64,000 nt of DNA, from positions 1,632,501 through 1,696,500 of the forward strand of contig JAUTXW010001600.1 of the NCBI GenBank assembly GCA_030620095.1, given 5' to 3'. The notes under the pieces were generated by a model. That model was not told the origin of the DNA. It made no database searches and saw only the letters and a list, made by a program, of their open reading frames with translations. Position 1 is the stretch's first letter, and every line of letters starts with the position of its first letter. The position numbers and the translations under genes were made by a program. This stretch comes from Kuschelorhynchus macadamiae (lineage: Eukaryota; Arthropoda; Insecta; Coleoptera; Curculionidae). Shown here piece by piece: positions 25,351 to 37,407 of this stretch.

Positions 25351-27276
25351 AGTTTTTTGTGCAAATTGTAATACAGGATCATGTTAAAAAATGTACCAAT
25401 TTTTGGGAACTTGGTGCAAACTTCACCTCGTTAGTGCACCCCTTGTATATAATACAGAACCCTCTCTAAATAGTCCATTTTGTGTAGCTTTTTAAGTACT
25501 TTCCGGTGCCGCCATTAGTTTTTTGACCAAATGCCTACTTTTTTTTATAAAAAATAAAAAGTGATTAAAGAAATAAATTTTTTTATAACTTGTTGGAAAA
25601 ATTTCAGTTTTTCCTCAAAATTTGTATTTTCTCGCCATTTTTCCGACTGAAAGGACTTTAGGTTTTTGTTCTTCTAGATATTATCTTTGAAAAACGTCTC
25701 TTGGAAAATTTCGATAGGACTCGCCCACTTTGAGATATAAGCGCCCCAAAATACAGAAGATTTTTTCGAACGAAAAAATTTGTAAAATCGTCAGATGAAA
25801 TTAAACCCAATTTGTAAAATCGTCAGAAAGAAATTAAAATTTCGACCTCAAGCGTGTTACATCGCAATTGATTTTTTTGGTCAAGTTTACGGTACCATAT
25901 CTTCGGTATCAAAGGTGGTAAAGAAAAATGTTTCAAACATATCTCCAGGTTTTTGTCCCCGAGTGTGAGAGCCATAGTAACAAACGGCCGCAAAGCGGAC
26001 GTTTTTTAACAATTGTTAGTCAACCATAAGTCAATAATAAATAATAATAACTTTGTAATTTATTTTTTATTCTAACTATTCCTGTAAATCCTGGGGGGCG
26101 GGCCCCTCCTGAAAAAAGTCTAATGAACACAAAATCTTACTGCCTTACAATGCTGCTTTACAGGTATAAATAAGTTGTAATTTATTTTTAAAGAGTATTA
26201 TACCCTCATACATCTAGTATAAAATAAGTGTACTCACTTCTTTGATGGCTTATTGAACTCACATAATTAAAAGAAATGCTTTGCTTTCGTACAGACACCC
26301 TCTATAATCATAAAACGCCTTCAAAGAAATGTATTATCGTAATATCTCCAATCTTTATTACGACTTACCTAGATTTTGCCTGTAAGCTTTATTGTACTAA
26401 AACTTAACACTTCTTAAGGAAATGAAATGGTCACTGGTAGTGACTGTTGGCACCCTTAACCTCATTATACAAGAACGCACAGCATTCTACATCTTATCTA
26501 GTCCCTTGGTCAGCCTTAAAACAAATAGAAGACTAGTCTTTAAAGGTAAGAAAACTCACGTCCCTGATAAATTTCTGCATTTTGCCCTCTTGAAAACTAT
26601 TTTGGCCACTGGATAGATTCTATAAAACTTTAGCGTTATATTCGATTTGCATTTTTTAGATATAAAACAGCAATCATCGAAAATAGTTCTGAATAATGAG
26701 CTTTTTACTACTTGGCAATATATAAAACTTGGCAGGCATATTTCGATTATTATCCAAACAATAAATGACTTTTAACCGCAACTTTTCACGTAATTAATAA
26801 ATTGAAATATAATATAACTTAGGTATACAGCTTTTGTTCAGTTTTACTTGTTGAATTTAGCACAAAAACTTATTCTTCATAATCATGTTCGTTTTACTTA
26901 GATACAGGTTTTTTTCTCATATTTCGCCACCCTCACGTTTGGTTCGTTTTAAATAGAATAGATACAAACTTAATACTACTGAAATTTTACACCAGTACTT
27001 TTTAACCAATCAAAATGGGTTTTTTGACAAGTTATCATGGCAACGCATGTATTTTATAGGAAATTTTTTCTCTACGTTAGGTAACCAACAGCCAATTATA
27101 GTGGACATTTTTTGACATAATGACAGGATGATTTTTTGACAGTTTGTTTATTAACTAAAGTAAAAATGTTTCTTATTTATGATGAAATAGATGAAGAATC
27201 TTAGATTGTGAGTATTTCTTCCTAATTGGGGATTTTGTATTTTGGCTATTGCTGAAAAATTACTGTCAAATATATA
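25351..27276. other. No gene seen
   Basis: Long AT-rich stretch. A 64-codon open frame at 26422-26616 (+) has no recognisable motif. There is a GC patch (CTGGGGGGCGGGCCCCTCCTG) near 26090. Confidence 0.4.
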
Positions 27277-27620
27277 CAGGGTGTTCTATTAAAAAAACAT
27301 GTTTGCTTCGTAATTGAAAAACGGTTTGTGCAAGAAAAAAGTAGACTACGCCACTGGCTTCTATGGAAAAAGCTCTATAAGAATGCGTTTCAGCCTCTTT
27401 AATAAGTTAGAAGACAACTGAGATACGAGGGTTGGCCCAAAAGTGATATTTTTCAATTTCACCCTGAATCTCAAAAACCAAGAGGGCTATGAAAATTCTG
27501 TAAGCGGCATGTTTATTTTTGCAAAAAAGTAGCAAATTATAGCGAAAACCCCAATTATCTATCCAGGTCAAAAAAATCGTGCAAATAAATTAATAGTTTA
27601 AAACATTGCAATTTTTTTAC
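27277..27620. mobile_element. MITE, one end preserved
   Basis: Starts CAGGGTGTTCTATT after TATA. The interior shares TACGCCACTGG, ACTGAGATACGAGG and GGCTATGAAAATT with the intact MITE at 55393-55732, so it is the same family. The right terminus is not recognisable. Confidence 0.65.
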
Positions 27621-29471
27621 TTCCCTCGAAAGAACTATTATAATCGTGATAAAAAATAACCTCCTAGATTTTTGCAGTTCTTGCTAGATCTCGACAAACA
27701 TGTTTTCGCATTTCCGCCGATCTGTCGTTATGTCTGTGTGTGCGACACAGCCCAAAAACTAATTTTCCCACTGACTAGGTCAAATATCAAGGGAAAACTT
27801 GTTTTTCTAGATCTAGAGACTCTTAATCGCAAAGACCTCGTAGGGTGATTTTTTCGCTATTACAATACTTTTCTCTCACGAGGGGGGAGTTAAAAATAGC
27901 TTATCAACAAGTGTCGAAACGAGGAGGTTTGGAAATTTTTCGACTTTTAAAACGATCACTTTTACACGAGTAATGTATATTATTTTTTTTACGACCACAC
28001 ATAATCTCCAGGAGGATTTTTATTTCGTATTTTTTAATTTTTTAACACTAGTGTTGAAAAACTGATTGTCTGATTGTAAATTTAAGTTTAAAGTAGACTT
28101 TGCTTTTTCAACTTTCTTTTTACTCGTTATATTTCAAATATTGTCGTATTGAGAAAAATATTTTTCTCACGTCTACATATGAAACTGACAAAAAAGCACG
28201 GTTGGCTTAGCTATAAAGTGCATTATATCCTCGCTTATAAAACACGCGTGTTAAAAAAAATGTCAACAAGTCTGTTGAAATCTATATATTTAAAACACCA
28301 AGCCAGATTTTTTAGCAATGTTTTCAGAGAGTTGGACTGCACTGCACTGTACTGCCCCAGTTTACGTGATTTTTTTTTAAATGATCGTCTGGTTACCGAG
28401 ATCTTTCAACACCATTTTTGGTATTGTTTTATTGCGTATTTCTTCTATAAAGTGAATATATTTTTCTTCAATAACATTTCTGGACGATATGGTGAATGCG
28501 CCCCATATTCTTATAATTCCTTTTCCGCGCCATCTAATGGAAAAGGCAGATTAAGGTCTGCTGGGCCAGTTAATAGTTTAGTAAACTACTAGCTTTCTAA
28601 GACATGTTTTTATACCACGACCCCTTGGTTAGGTTAGGGCGAGTGAGGTTAAATGTCTTATGAAAAGAAATATTAAAGTAATTTTGTGCACTATATTTTA
28701 AAAAAGCGTTATCTTTAGAAAAAGTATTTACTATTGAATTTTTTCAAGTAGGTAACAATGCATGCCAAAAGTTACATTTACATGTCATTTTTTTAAAATT
28801 TTGAGACGTGATGGGTTTCAAATTCCAGGTGGCCGTAACTCAGCAGTGCCAACTTTGTAGAGATAAAAAAGTGCTACACCATTTTGCATGTCAATAAAAC
28901 GTCTGTACGATGGGAAAATAGAAAAAAATACTTTTCAACACGACAGTATTTAAAAGATAGTGATTTAAAAGAAAGCTGAAAAAGCAAAGCCTACTTTTAA
29001 CACTTGCTATGTAATATACTATTTCAACACGCGTGTGATAGCCAAGTTAACAGTGCTTTTTCGGTCAGTTTCATATGTTATCGTAAGAAAAATATCTATC
29101 TTGCCTTTCGTTTGTTTTTTCTCTCAGCTAGTGGAATTTATTGCCATTGCACTAAACTATTTAGGCCAAGCCGCTTCCTTTAACCACAAAGTGTGTGAAT
29201 TGCCTAGAAATTTTCGTAGCTTCATCGCAATTGCCTTTGCGGTCATAATCGTCCGAAGCATATTGCAACCGAAGGCTGAAAATAAACACTTTTTCCGAGA
29301 TAATGTCTTTTATTTTTAAAATGCAAAAATAGTTAATTGAAACATCTTTTATACGCTTGTTGTTGAAATGTCGAGACAATATTGGAATTATTTGTCTTTT
29401 TTTTGTGCAGTAGACCCACTTTTTGATTAGAATTGATTAGATCAGTGTAATTTTGACGTATTAGTAGATAT
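27621..29471. other. AT-rich; inverted segment pairs
   Basis: Two segments near 28090-28165 and 28165-28215 recur in inverted form near 28930-29000 and 29039-29093, in the same order, so they are not a simple hairpin. Both sides also carry ACACGCGTGT. A short GGTTAGGTTAGGG patch is at about 28628. A 147-codon frame (28149-28592) overlaps this repeat and has no known motif. R1-type distal words occur near 27690-27880. Confidence 0.45.
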
Positions 29472-29675
29472 AGTGCGGGACACGAAAGAAAACCGGGCGG
29501 AGTCAATTGGTTTAGGAAGGTCGGCCAAGAAATCTCTTTAAACCCGTGGTGTCCCGTCGATCTTTAAATAATATGGCACTCCTTTTTGACTACACGCACT
29601 TCAGATAATTAAAAAATGTAACTATGCTTAATGAACTTTTATCTAATTTGTCTGTTTTCTTTCGTGTACCGCACT
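29472..29675. mobile_element. MITE of the DDx82E-like transposon family
   Basis: Inverted ends AGTGCGGGACACGAAAGAAA and the complement (one mismatch) flank a body of about 160 bp. The same terminal sequence closes the transposons ending at about 32416 and 62631. This is therefore a deletion derivative mobilisable in trans by that transposase family. Confidence 0.75.
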
Positions 29676-29868
29676 TCTATATCTCTTTTGTGTTGCAAAA
29701 ACGGCGAATTTTAAAATGATTTAGTTTTACAATTTTTTCTGATCGATTTACCTATAAATATATTTTTTCTTGAGTTCTGTCATTAACGGTTCCCGGTCTG
29801 CTGCCTACGTCCACTATTATTGGACCACCCAGTATAGTGATATACGATTTACAAGTCCAGATTTTACA

Positions 29869-30590
29869 AGGGCAGCCCGCATCAGATCCAGTGAACGAGA
29901 TTTATCAAAATTTTAATTTATGCAGTTCGACTTTGGGCTACTCGGGTATGCCAAAAGTGGCCGTCTGCCTCCGTTTGTCATATTACTTTATACAGGGGCC
30001 GTCATTGCGAAGTGCTATACAGGGCGTTTCCTAATCGCGTGCTGATGTTAAAGGGGGTGTTTTTATGTCATAAAAGTCTTAACTTTTGAGATATAGGATG
30101 GTAAAGTTTAAAAAGAAAACATTTTTTTCATCCCAATTCTGATGCTATTGTAGATAACTGCATGATATTTTATACACGTCTTCTATGCATTAAGGAGCAT
30201 ACGGATTTACCCAGGTTAATTACATATGCACGCCACTGGTAGAAATTTCAAAAATTGACTGTTAATAAAAAATGCCTTTTTATGCATAAAAGACGTGTAT
30301 CAAATTTCACACAGTTACTTATCTATAATAGCATCAGAATTAGGATTTAAAAAAATTGTTTTTTTAAAACCCTGTATCTTCAAAGTTAAGACTTTTAGGT
30401 TCATATTAAACTTTTTTCTTAAAAAGGTCCAAGAATCACCCCTCTTTAACATTAGCACGCAATTAGGAAACGCCCTGTATAGTACTTCACAATGACGCCC
30501 CCTGTACAAAGTAATATGTCAGACGGAGACAAACGGTCACTTTTAAACTTTTGATAAATCTTGTTCACTGGAATCAGTGCTGGCTCCCCT
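29869..30590. repeat. Outer palindrome around an inserted MITE
   Basis: Left arm (about 29869-30017) and right arm (30480-30590) are inverted copies sharing CCAGTGAAC(G/A)AGATTTATC, GTTTGTC and GTCATTG(C/T)GAAGT. The left arm has about 40 bp extra. The arms meet at a TA that is now occupied by the MITE at 30020-30477. Confidence 0.7.
30020..30477. mobile_element. Palindromic MITE, 458 bp
   Basis: Ends CAGGGCGTTTCCTAATCGCG and its near complement, TA duplicated at 30018-30019 and 30478-30479. The arms of about 190 bp match through to a central region near 30210-30290. No coding capacity. Confidence 0.8.
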
Positions 30591-30666
30591 ACTATAACTA
30601 CATTAATGTGTTAATTTTGGAAAAATACGAGTTCTGTAGTTTTTCAAATATTAATTGAAATATTAG

Positions 30667-32416
30667 ATATTTTTTGACACCGGGTATTAAACAGAAAATT
30701 AATTATTTTGAAGCAGTTTATTGACAGCTACTTCATGAACAATTTTACAAAATATATGAAAAAAAACTAAGCCATTTTTGAGGTTGACGGGTGTGATTCT
30801 AATGGTTCGATTCCTCCTAAATCGGTATCTTCCTCTGAAAATGATAAGGTTTCGTCGTCACTACTTCAAGATCCCAGTGTGATAACTAAATCATCAATAA
30901 CCGTTTCAATTTTGCCATCTACTTCCCAGTATTTATCTTCAATAGAACGAACATGTTTAACATACGATTTCCAATTTTTAACCGATATTGAGTCAAGCGC
31001 TTCTTTAGTTGCAAGTTCACCGGTGTTGCGCTCTCGAATATATTTTTTTACTCCTGCCCATGCAAGTTCAATAGGGTTGAGATCGCACATGTATAGAGGC
31101 AGCCTTAAAGGCGTATGACCGAGGTTACGTAAAAGACCGTCAATTTTATACTTTTTTTCTCTAGGCTTGTTGGCTGATATTACTTCATATAATTGATATA
31201 ATCCATGTTGGATCACATATAAGATTGTTCGATTTAAGCCACGATATCATATGAGCTTTTGTAGAGTATTTAGTTGGCACTTTATCTTCTACGTGAGAAT
31301 GATAAGACGCATTATCCATTACCACGACTGATTTGGTTGTTGTGGATGTTAGGTAGAGGCTTCTCGAGCAACCACTTTTCAAAATTATCTCTATTCATCT
31401 GTCAATGCTAGTCTCCAGTTGTTAGTACCGAGCGAAAAACTAAAGCAGCATCTGGAACAAATCCGGCTTCTGAACCAGTATGAACTATAATAAAGCGACT
31501 ACTGGAGCGGATTCCCTGAACAACACCTGTAACACTTTCACTTTGCCAGCATTTGTTCACAGTCATATCAGTATCTACCCAGGTTTCGTCTAAATACACA
31601 ATATTGCGTCCTCCTTGCCTATATTGCCTTACAGTTGATAGATATTTCACCCGCCAGTGAAAAATATTTGGTCTCTCAATGAGCAATTTTCGTTTATTTT
31701 GGCACTTGCGCCAAACAAAACCATTTGATCGTAAAAGCCGATTTAAGGTTTTATACTCGTACGGAAAATTTATTTTGTTCTTTACAGCACGAAGTAGGGG
31801 TCAATCTTATCTTTGTATCATAATCGGGGTCTTTTTTACCAGGAGATTTTAAAGGTGAAGTAGAACATGAGCGATCATTATGTTCTCTTTGAATTTTTCT
31901 TACACTACTTTCCGAAACACCAGTGTAAAATGCAGCGCGTTCTGTTCGATTTTGGATTGGAATAGCCAAACTATTATTTTCAGCCTCTCTAATACAGGCC
32001 TCTATAACGCTCGCAATAACTTCACGTGCACCGCTTCGAATTGTTTTTCCCCTTTTGCTCGCCATCGTTACTTCGAAATAATAATTCAAATTAAACGCAA
32101 CGCATTTATATAGAAATGAAAACAAATGCTCTAAATGTATAGGCGCCATTGGAAATAGCTTAAACCTTCTAGTGGCAAGTGCATGGAGACTCTAGGCACA
32201 TCCCAATTACAAGTGGACCAGTGCGAAATTTACTAAATCCTCGATTAATTTTCCGTGCCGCTTAGCTGGCGCACTTTATAGGTGAAGCGGCAAACTATTA
32301 CAACAAATAAAATAACATAAAATGTATTTGCGTACACAAATTTTACTGTTCCGCTTGCTTAAGACTATAAACCTTTATTTTAAGGACAGCCCGGTTTTCT
32401 TTCTTGTCCCGCACTT
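30667..32416 (-). mobile_element. DDx82E-like Tc1/mariner transposon, copy 1
   Basis: Similarity with the copy at 60829-62631 begins at TATTTTTTGACACC on the left and ends at GTCCCGCACTTT on the right. The right terminus equals the ends of the MITE at 29472. I cannot find a matching left terminal repeat, so both copies may share a left-end deletion. Confidence 0.75.
30767..32065 (-). pseudogene. DDx82E-like transposase, copy 1
   Basis: Starts at MASKRGK (ATG at 32065-32063). The N-terminal half is a helix-turn-helix region (AAFYTGVSESSVRKIQREH). Next come YLDETWVDTDMTVNKCW with the first Asp, VMDNASYHS with the second, and LPLYMCDLNPIELAWAGVKK with the Glu. The Asp-Glu gap is about 82 residues, allowing for one frameshift near 31200, a spacing described for the Sailor group of the IS630-Tc1-mariner superfamily (from memory). 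The C-terminus is an acidic Ser/Asp/Glu tail. A block of about 80 bp present in copy 2 is missing near 31800. Several frameshifts make it inactive. Confidence 0.8.
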
Positions 32417-32436
32417 TGTAATATTAGTTTGCCGTA

Positions 32437-33340
32437 ATGAGATATTCATTAAATGAAAAACTACAGATTGTAATGCTGTATTATAAGTGTCAAGAAAACG
32501 CCAGTGAAGTAAGAAGTAATTGCCAATTTTGTTAGAAATATATCCGTAAAAACAATTATAAGGATTATAATACCTATTTGAATAAACTAAATCATTACAT
32601 AACAAAAAAAGTCGGGAGAAAATTATATTAAAACAGAACTATTTTAAAGTATTTTATAAAAAATCCCACCAAGTCAACTTCGGATGCAGTTCGGGACATT
32701 CGGTATGGCCGTCTACCTCTACGTCGAAGGGTTACCTAGAGAACGGTTCACAGAACTTTACAGATTTATAAACTCAGGCCTTTTCACATACTTCTACTTC
32801 AAAATTTAACAGCTGCACAGAAAGAAAGTCGCTTTCAATTTGTGTCTCAAATGATAATACTGCAACAAAACGACCCTGATTTGTTTAAAAAAATTGTTTG
32901 GACAGACGAGGCCACATTTACCTCGTCAGGAATATTTAATCGACACAATACGCATCACTTGGTGTGGTGCTAAAAATAATAAAATTTTGGGTCCAATATT
33001 TTATAATGAATCGCTTAGTGGGGTCCACGATCTCAAAATTCTTCAAAACCAAATTAAAAACCTTTTGGAAGAATTGCTCTTGGAGGAATATCGGAATTTC
33101 ATTTGGCAACAAGACGGAGCTCCTCCACATGCCACGCGTGATGTTAGAGACTTTTTGAACCGACACCATAATGAATGGATTGGAAGGAATGGAACCATCG
33201 CTTTTTCAGCCAATAGCCCTGATCTTTCACTTTTGGATACCTTTCTTTGGGGGCACTCAGGAACGTGGTATACCAAAGCAGAAACGAAAATATTGAAGAA
33301 ATTATGGAAACAATTGTGAACGAAATTAATAGACTTATAG
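32437..33340 (+). pseudogene. DD41D-like transposase remnant
   Basis: ATG 32437 opens MRYSLNEKLQIVMLYYKCQE, a DUF4817-type start. A stop and a gap follow. The catalytic part resumes near 32800: IVWTDEATFTSSGIFNRHN with the first Asp, IWQQDGAPPH with the second, NSPDLSLLD with the third. I count 40 residues between the last two, one fewer than in the other copies here. A short internal deletion after the first Asp shifts the frame. The end is lost at the MITE insertion. Confidence 0.75.
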
Positions 33341-33342
33341 TT

Positions 33343-33485
33343 GGTTGCACAAAACTTAATTGCTGTTTAGAATATTTAACCAAGCTTTCAGATTTGACAA
33401 GCTGCTTATAGAAATATAGTAACTCGCTGTCAAATTTGACATTCCGTTAAACATTCTAAACTTTAATTAAGCGTTTTGCAACCGG
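33343..33485. mobile_element. Short MITE, GGTTGC ends, copy 1
   Basis: Inverted ends GGTTGCACAAAACTTAATT and AATTAAGCGTTTTGCAACC. A second copy is at 42367-42510 with most of the interior conserved, including TTTGACATTCC and AAACATTCTAAACTTTAATT. Confidence 0.75.
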
Positions 33486-34019
33486 CCGTTAATCAAGAAA
33501 ATTAAATTATAACTGCAAGTTTGTAAGGCAAAGAGGATACCAATGTTGCTTCGAGAATAATGGGGTACACTTTGAGCATTTATATTATTGGTTATTATGT
33601 TTTGTTACTTTATTGTTAATATTAACTATTGTTTTTTTTGTTATGTAATGATTAGTTTCTTCAAATAGGTTTTTAATCCTTATAATTATTTTACGGATAT
33701 ATTTCTATGAAAATTGGCAATATATGTTCTTGCTTCACTGGTGTTTTCCTGACACTTGTATTACTGCGTTACAATCTGTAGTTTTTCACTTAACGAATAT
33801 CTCATTACGGCAAATTAATATAATATCTACTAATACAGCCTCTCTCGGCCTTAGTGCTTGAATTTGCCATATATGCCGCCCAATTCGTTGTTGATTACAT
33901 GTGTAGTTATCTCGTCCTATATCTATACGTCGTATCCTAGGTATTTGTACGAAATTTGTTGACGAGGTTTGTGTCAGCCATATAAGAGCCACAATTTCAA
34001 ATTTGTGCATTACTCAACA
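33486..34019. other. Right arm of the DD41D-like element, then unassigned DNA
   Basis: 33640-33822 is the inverted copy of the transposase 5' end. 33823-34019 is unassigned. Confidence 0.5.
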
Positions 34020-34692
34020 AAAAATTGGTAATCTTTACCCGGAACTTTTCTTAAAAAATTCTTTTAATTAGGAATAGTGAAGTGTGACCCAATAGTCTGA
34101 CTAAATTTAGTTCTCCACAGAGGCATTTAGTAACATATATACTGTCTTCAAAAATTTTTATTTGGCGCCATTTTGTTCCACCATTTTCTATTCCTACCAG
34201 TATTTTACCAATTTCTAACTATGCCACATTTGATTTGTGGGGTATAATTTAAAACAAAATGAACAAGTAGTTTTTTTACAGTGATTTTTTAAACATTTCA
34301 TTATACCGCCATTTTGTTCCGTCATGTTGAATTTGTACCAAAATTTTACAAGTGTATCTCTATATCACATCTAATTTTTGTACAAAATTTAAAGTCAATT
34401 GTATAGCAGGGTTTTTTACGTTGATTTTTGTTTTGAACAATTTTATTTAACCGCCATTTTGTTCTGTCATCTTGAAGTCATAGCACAGTTTTAACATATA
34501 AATCACATTTAATTCTTGCGCGAAAAGATCAATCTAATAAGTAGTTTTCCAGGCTGTTTTTTAAATATTTTATTAGACCGCTATTATGTTTTGCCATCTT
34601 GGATTCGTAACAAAAAGTTACCAGTTCATTCCTACGTAACACTCGATTGTTGTGCAAAAGTTGAGGTAAATTGGGTAATTAGTTCATAATAA
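34020..34692. repeat. Dispersed repeat R1, longest copy
   Basis: Starts with GGTAATCTTTACCCGGAAC and runs through four sub-units of about 130-150 bp, each with a CGCCATTTTGTTC(C/T) box followed by a CATCTTGAA-type box and a TCACAT(C/T)TAATT box. It is followed directly by a Penelope-like terminal signature. Confidence 0.7.
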
Positions 34693-35060
34693 TCATGGTT
34701 CGTGGCGGTAGGCCGCGTCAAATTGGAATTACTATCCGACGTTTCGACTTCGATTCCACGAGGCATCTTCAGGTATCTTTACTCCACGAGATCTGAACAC
34801 TCAATGGGGTCGGATGAATATGTTAACAATTCCAAACCACCGAAGTTAAATCTCCTCCATCTCCTTTCGGCAGATAAAGGCAACGCGACAGTCGTCATGG
34901 ACATAACGGAATACGTGGAAAAGGTAACTCAACTTGTGGACAACAACACCTATATGGTGATGTAGGCAGACCCTACAAGTAGAATAGAAAGACGCATCAC
35001 CAATCTGATTAATGCAACCAGTCTACCACCAGTAGGGAGAGGAAATCATTAAAGCCGAAC
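34693..35060 (+). pseudogene. Penelope-like element, N-terminal ORF fragment
   Basis: The plus strand encodes SADKGNATVVMDITEYVEKV, then LVDNNTYMVM, a stop, then ADPTSRIERRI. The DKGN-VV-MD, TY and DPT boxes in this order match the region upstream of the reverse-transcriptase core in Penelope-like elements. Frameshifts follow and the RT core is absent. Between 34735 and 34776 the minus strand reads CTGAAGATGCCTCG…GTCGAAACGTCGG, the terminal signature of such elements. Confidence 0.65.
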
Positions 35061-35506
35061 AGCTCCAAGATCTCTCTTGATCTTATGGAGAAGTATATGA
35101 ACAAATTGTTTAATCTGCTGTACCTGAACACCAACATACCACTGGCCATATTATAAATGTAAAAGAAACCAAGGTTTTAGCATCATCAGACAGACAAACA
35201 TACCGAACTCGATACTGAAGGAATTGTGAAAACATGTCTTTTGGTATCTAGGGACCCTAAAACGTGAACATTTATAAAATCCTGCAAGGGTGATTTTTTT
35301 ACGATTACACACATTTCATTAGGCCCAATCGGAAAAGCAGGCGCGAACAGACAGACAAACAGACATACCGACGGAATTGAGAAAACATGTTTTTCGATAT
35401 CTAGGAACTCTTCAATACTTTCGAGAATACTGCCCTCTTACGAGGGAAACAAAAATGTGTTCGCTCATAGCGAGAGGTAAACCACTGCAGGAAGTCTGTG
35501 TATATG

Positions 35507-35510
<4 letters not shown>
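35061..35510. other. Degenerate repeats with GACA-type tails
   Basis: Two partly overlapping copies of the AGACAGACAAAC-ATACCGA and TATCTAGG(G/A)A block (about 35190-35270 and 35345-35420), as in R1. No gene. Confidence 0.45.

Positions 35511-35558
<48 letters not shown>
35511..35558. repeat. (TA)n microsatellite
   Basis: About 24 TA units flanked by TATG words. Confidence 0.97.
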
Positions 35559-35564
<6 letters not shown>

Positions 35565-36181
35565 AAAGAACATATTTTAATAATCTTTGAAAACCATTGG
35601 AAATCTTTGGAATTCTTTGTGGTAACCTTTGGAAGTCTCAAGTACACCTTTAGGCATAGTGGTTTACCCCTCGGCTTGTAGTCTTGTTGAGGCGGGTTGT
35701 AAATACGACACATTACTGAAAAATGTCAGGGAAATCATGAATCATCAGTAAACGCTCGGGTGAAAGACAAGAAAAACGATAATTTTTAATGAAAGTCAGA
35801 AACATGATAATGTTTGCCCTTTTGTCAGGGAAAATTGTCAATATTACTGATTTTAGTTTTGATTTGTTTCGTAAAAAGATTTTACGGCATCATTGGTAGC
35901 TCCTGGTATAATATACATTTATGACATCTTGACTCCCCTCGTACCACAAATGCCTGTAATTCCTGAATATAGGTAACCTATGAATCTTTTTAAAAACTGC
36001 TTCAAAATTCCGTAACAATTTTGATTATTTACTATGTTTCATTAGAATCTAATTTATGAGAAAATCTGATAATTTTAAGGTAGCGAATGCATGCAATTCT
36101 TTTTTTTTTGATGTAGAGGAGAGGCTTTTGTCAAGGATTATTGATGATTTTTTTTATTGTGATACTGTAGTAGAATCTGGG
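35559..36181. other. No gene seen
   Basis: AT-rich unassigned sequence. Confidence 0.4.
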
Positions 36182-36690
36182 TTTTCGCTAAGAACTTTAG
36201 TAGTATTAACGATGTGTTTGATATAAACATTGGGAAGTTATAAGAAAATCTGTAAAAAATCACTTAATAGCTTTAAATTTTTTTAAAAAAGGAGATAAAT
36301 AAGAAATAATTAAAATAGTCGTTAAAAAAAGAAATGAGATTTATAAGTTAAAAGCTAAGAAATAAAAATTATCTGGTGAATCATCTCTAGCGATTTTTGA
36401 TGTTGACAGAGAAATTTTCGAATTACGAAAATTACGTTTTCGCTCAGAAAAACTTTAGTAGTATTAACGATGTGTTTAAGATAAAGATTGGGAAGTTATA
36501 TGAAAATCTGTAAAAAAATCACTTAATAGTTTTAAATTTTTTTAAAAACGGAAATAAATTGGAACTGATTAAAACAGTCGTTAAAAAAAGAAATGAGATT
36601 TATAACCTAAAAGCTAAGAAATAAAAATTATCTGTTCTATCATCCAAAGCGATTTTTGATGTTGACAGAGAAATTTTCGAATTACGAAAA
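36182..36690 (+). repeat. Two-unit tandem duplication, about 253 bp each
   Basis: Units 36182-36434 and 36436-36690 are highly similar, sharing CTTTAGTAGTATTAACGATG at the start and GATTTTTGATGTTGACAGAG at the end. Part of each unit reads as degenerate protein (VKKRNEIYKLKAKK, then IFDVDREIFELRK), so it may derive from the 5' part of the Penelope-like ORF that follows. Confidence 0.75.
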
Positions 36691-37405
36691 AATATTTACA
36701 TTTTTGGTCAGCCTTCTTTCAGGCGAAGCAGATTTTTCCTGTGTATCTTACTATAGGGCGTTGGCAATCTCCTTTTCTTTATGTATCAAAAATGTTTTAT
36801 TTGGTCATATACACAATTTGGAAAAAAGGATAATGAAAAGTTATTTTGCCAACTCCCTAACAGCCTATAAGAGATATGTGGATAATATTTGCATTGTGTG
36901 GAATGACAACAGACAACAATTGAAAGAATTTTTATAATTCCTTAACACGTTGCAACCTAAAATTGTGTTCACTGGAAGATGAAGTAAAAGTACCGTTCCT
37001 TGACCTTTTGCTATCGACGAGACACTGTAGGATAGAGTTTGAGGTTTACTGGAAAGCATCGTTCACGAATAATATTATTCAGTATGCTTCAAACTCTCCT
37101 TACACACGTACATTTGTGGAGTTTTTGGTTTTTTCTACCGGTCGTGTAATTTAACATTTTCCTTTGGAGTCTATCAACAAATTATATTACAATTTTATAA
37201 ACAACTAAAAAATGTTCTATAATGTCATTAATATCATACATTCAAAACTTAGGAATGAGACAAATATTTCAACTGTTTTTTTTAAGTATAAAAATATTAA
37301 AAATATCAACACTTGTGGGACAAACAGGTCGACAGATTTCCACAAGGGTGAGAGAACGGGGAAAAAGGTTGACCTGTCAGAAAAAAATGGATATATTCTT
37401 GGTTA
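36691..37405 (+). pseudogene. Penelope-like element: reverse transcriptase and GIY-YIG
   Basis: Reading across frameshifts, the strand encodes KRYVDNICIVW (the RT catalytic box, with the second Asp replaced by Asn), LKEFL, KIVF(T) and VPFLDLLL, then YWKASFTNNIIQYASNSPYT. About 60 codons later comes LVGQTGRQISTRVRERGK, the GIY-YIG endonuclease signature. RT followed by GIY-YIG nuclease is the order specific to Penelope-like elements. The endonuclease domain is cut at 37406 by a palindromic DD41D transposon, and the 3' remainder appears to resume at 40336. Inactive. Confidence 0.75.
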
Positions 37406-37407
37406 TA

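Larger units (their letters stand above)
32424..33822 (+). mobile_element. DD41D-like transposon with duplicated 5' end
   Basis: The left arm (32424-32605) and right arm (33640-33822) are inverted copies of each other and begin TTTGCCGTAATGAGATATTC. The arm includes the transposase start codon and first 30 or so codons. The element starts within about 10 bp of the end of the preceding transposon. A small MITE lies inside (33343-33485). Confidence 0.75.

Noticed and set aside
28149..28592. 147-codon frame as a gene
   Set aside because: It overlaps repeated and inverted segments, has no domain and uses codons typical of random AT-rich frames.
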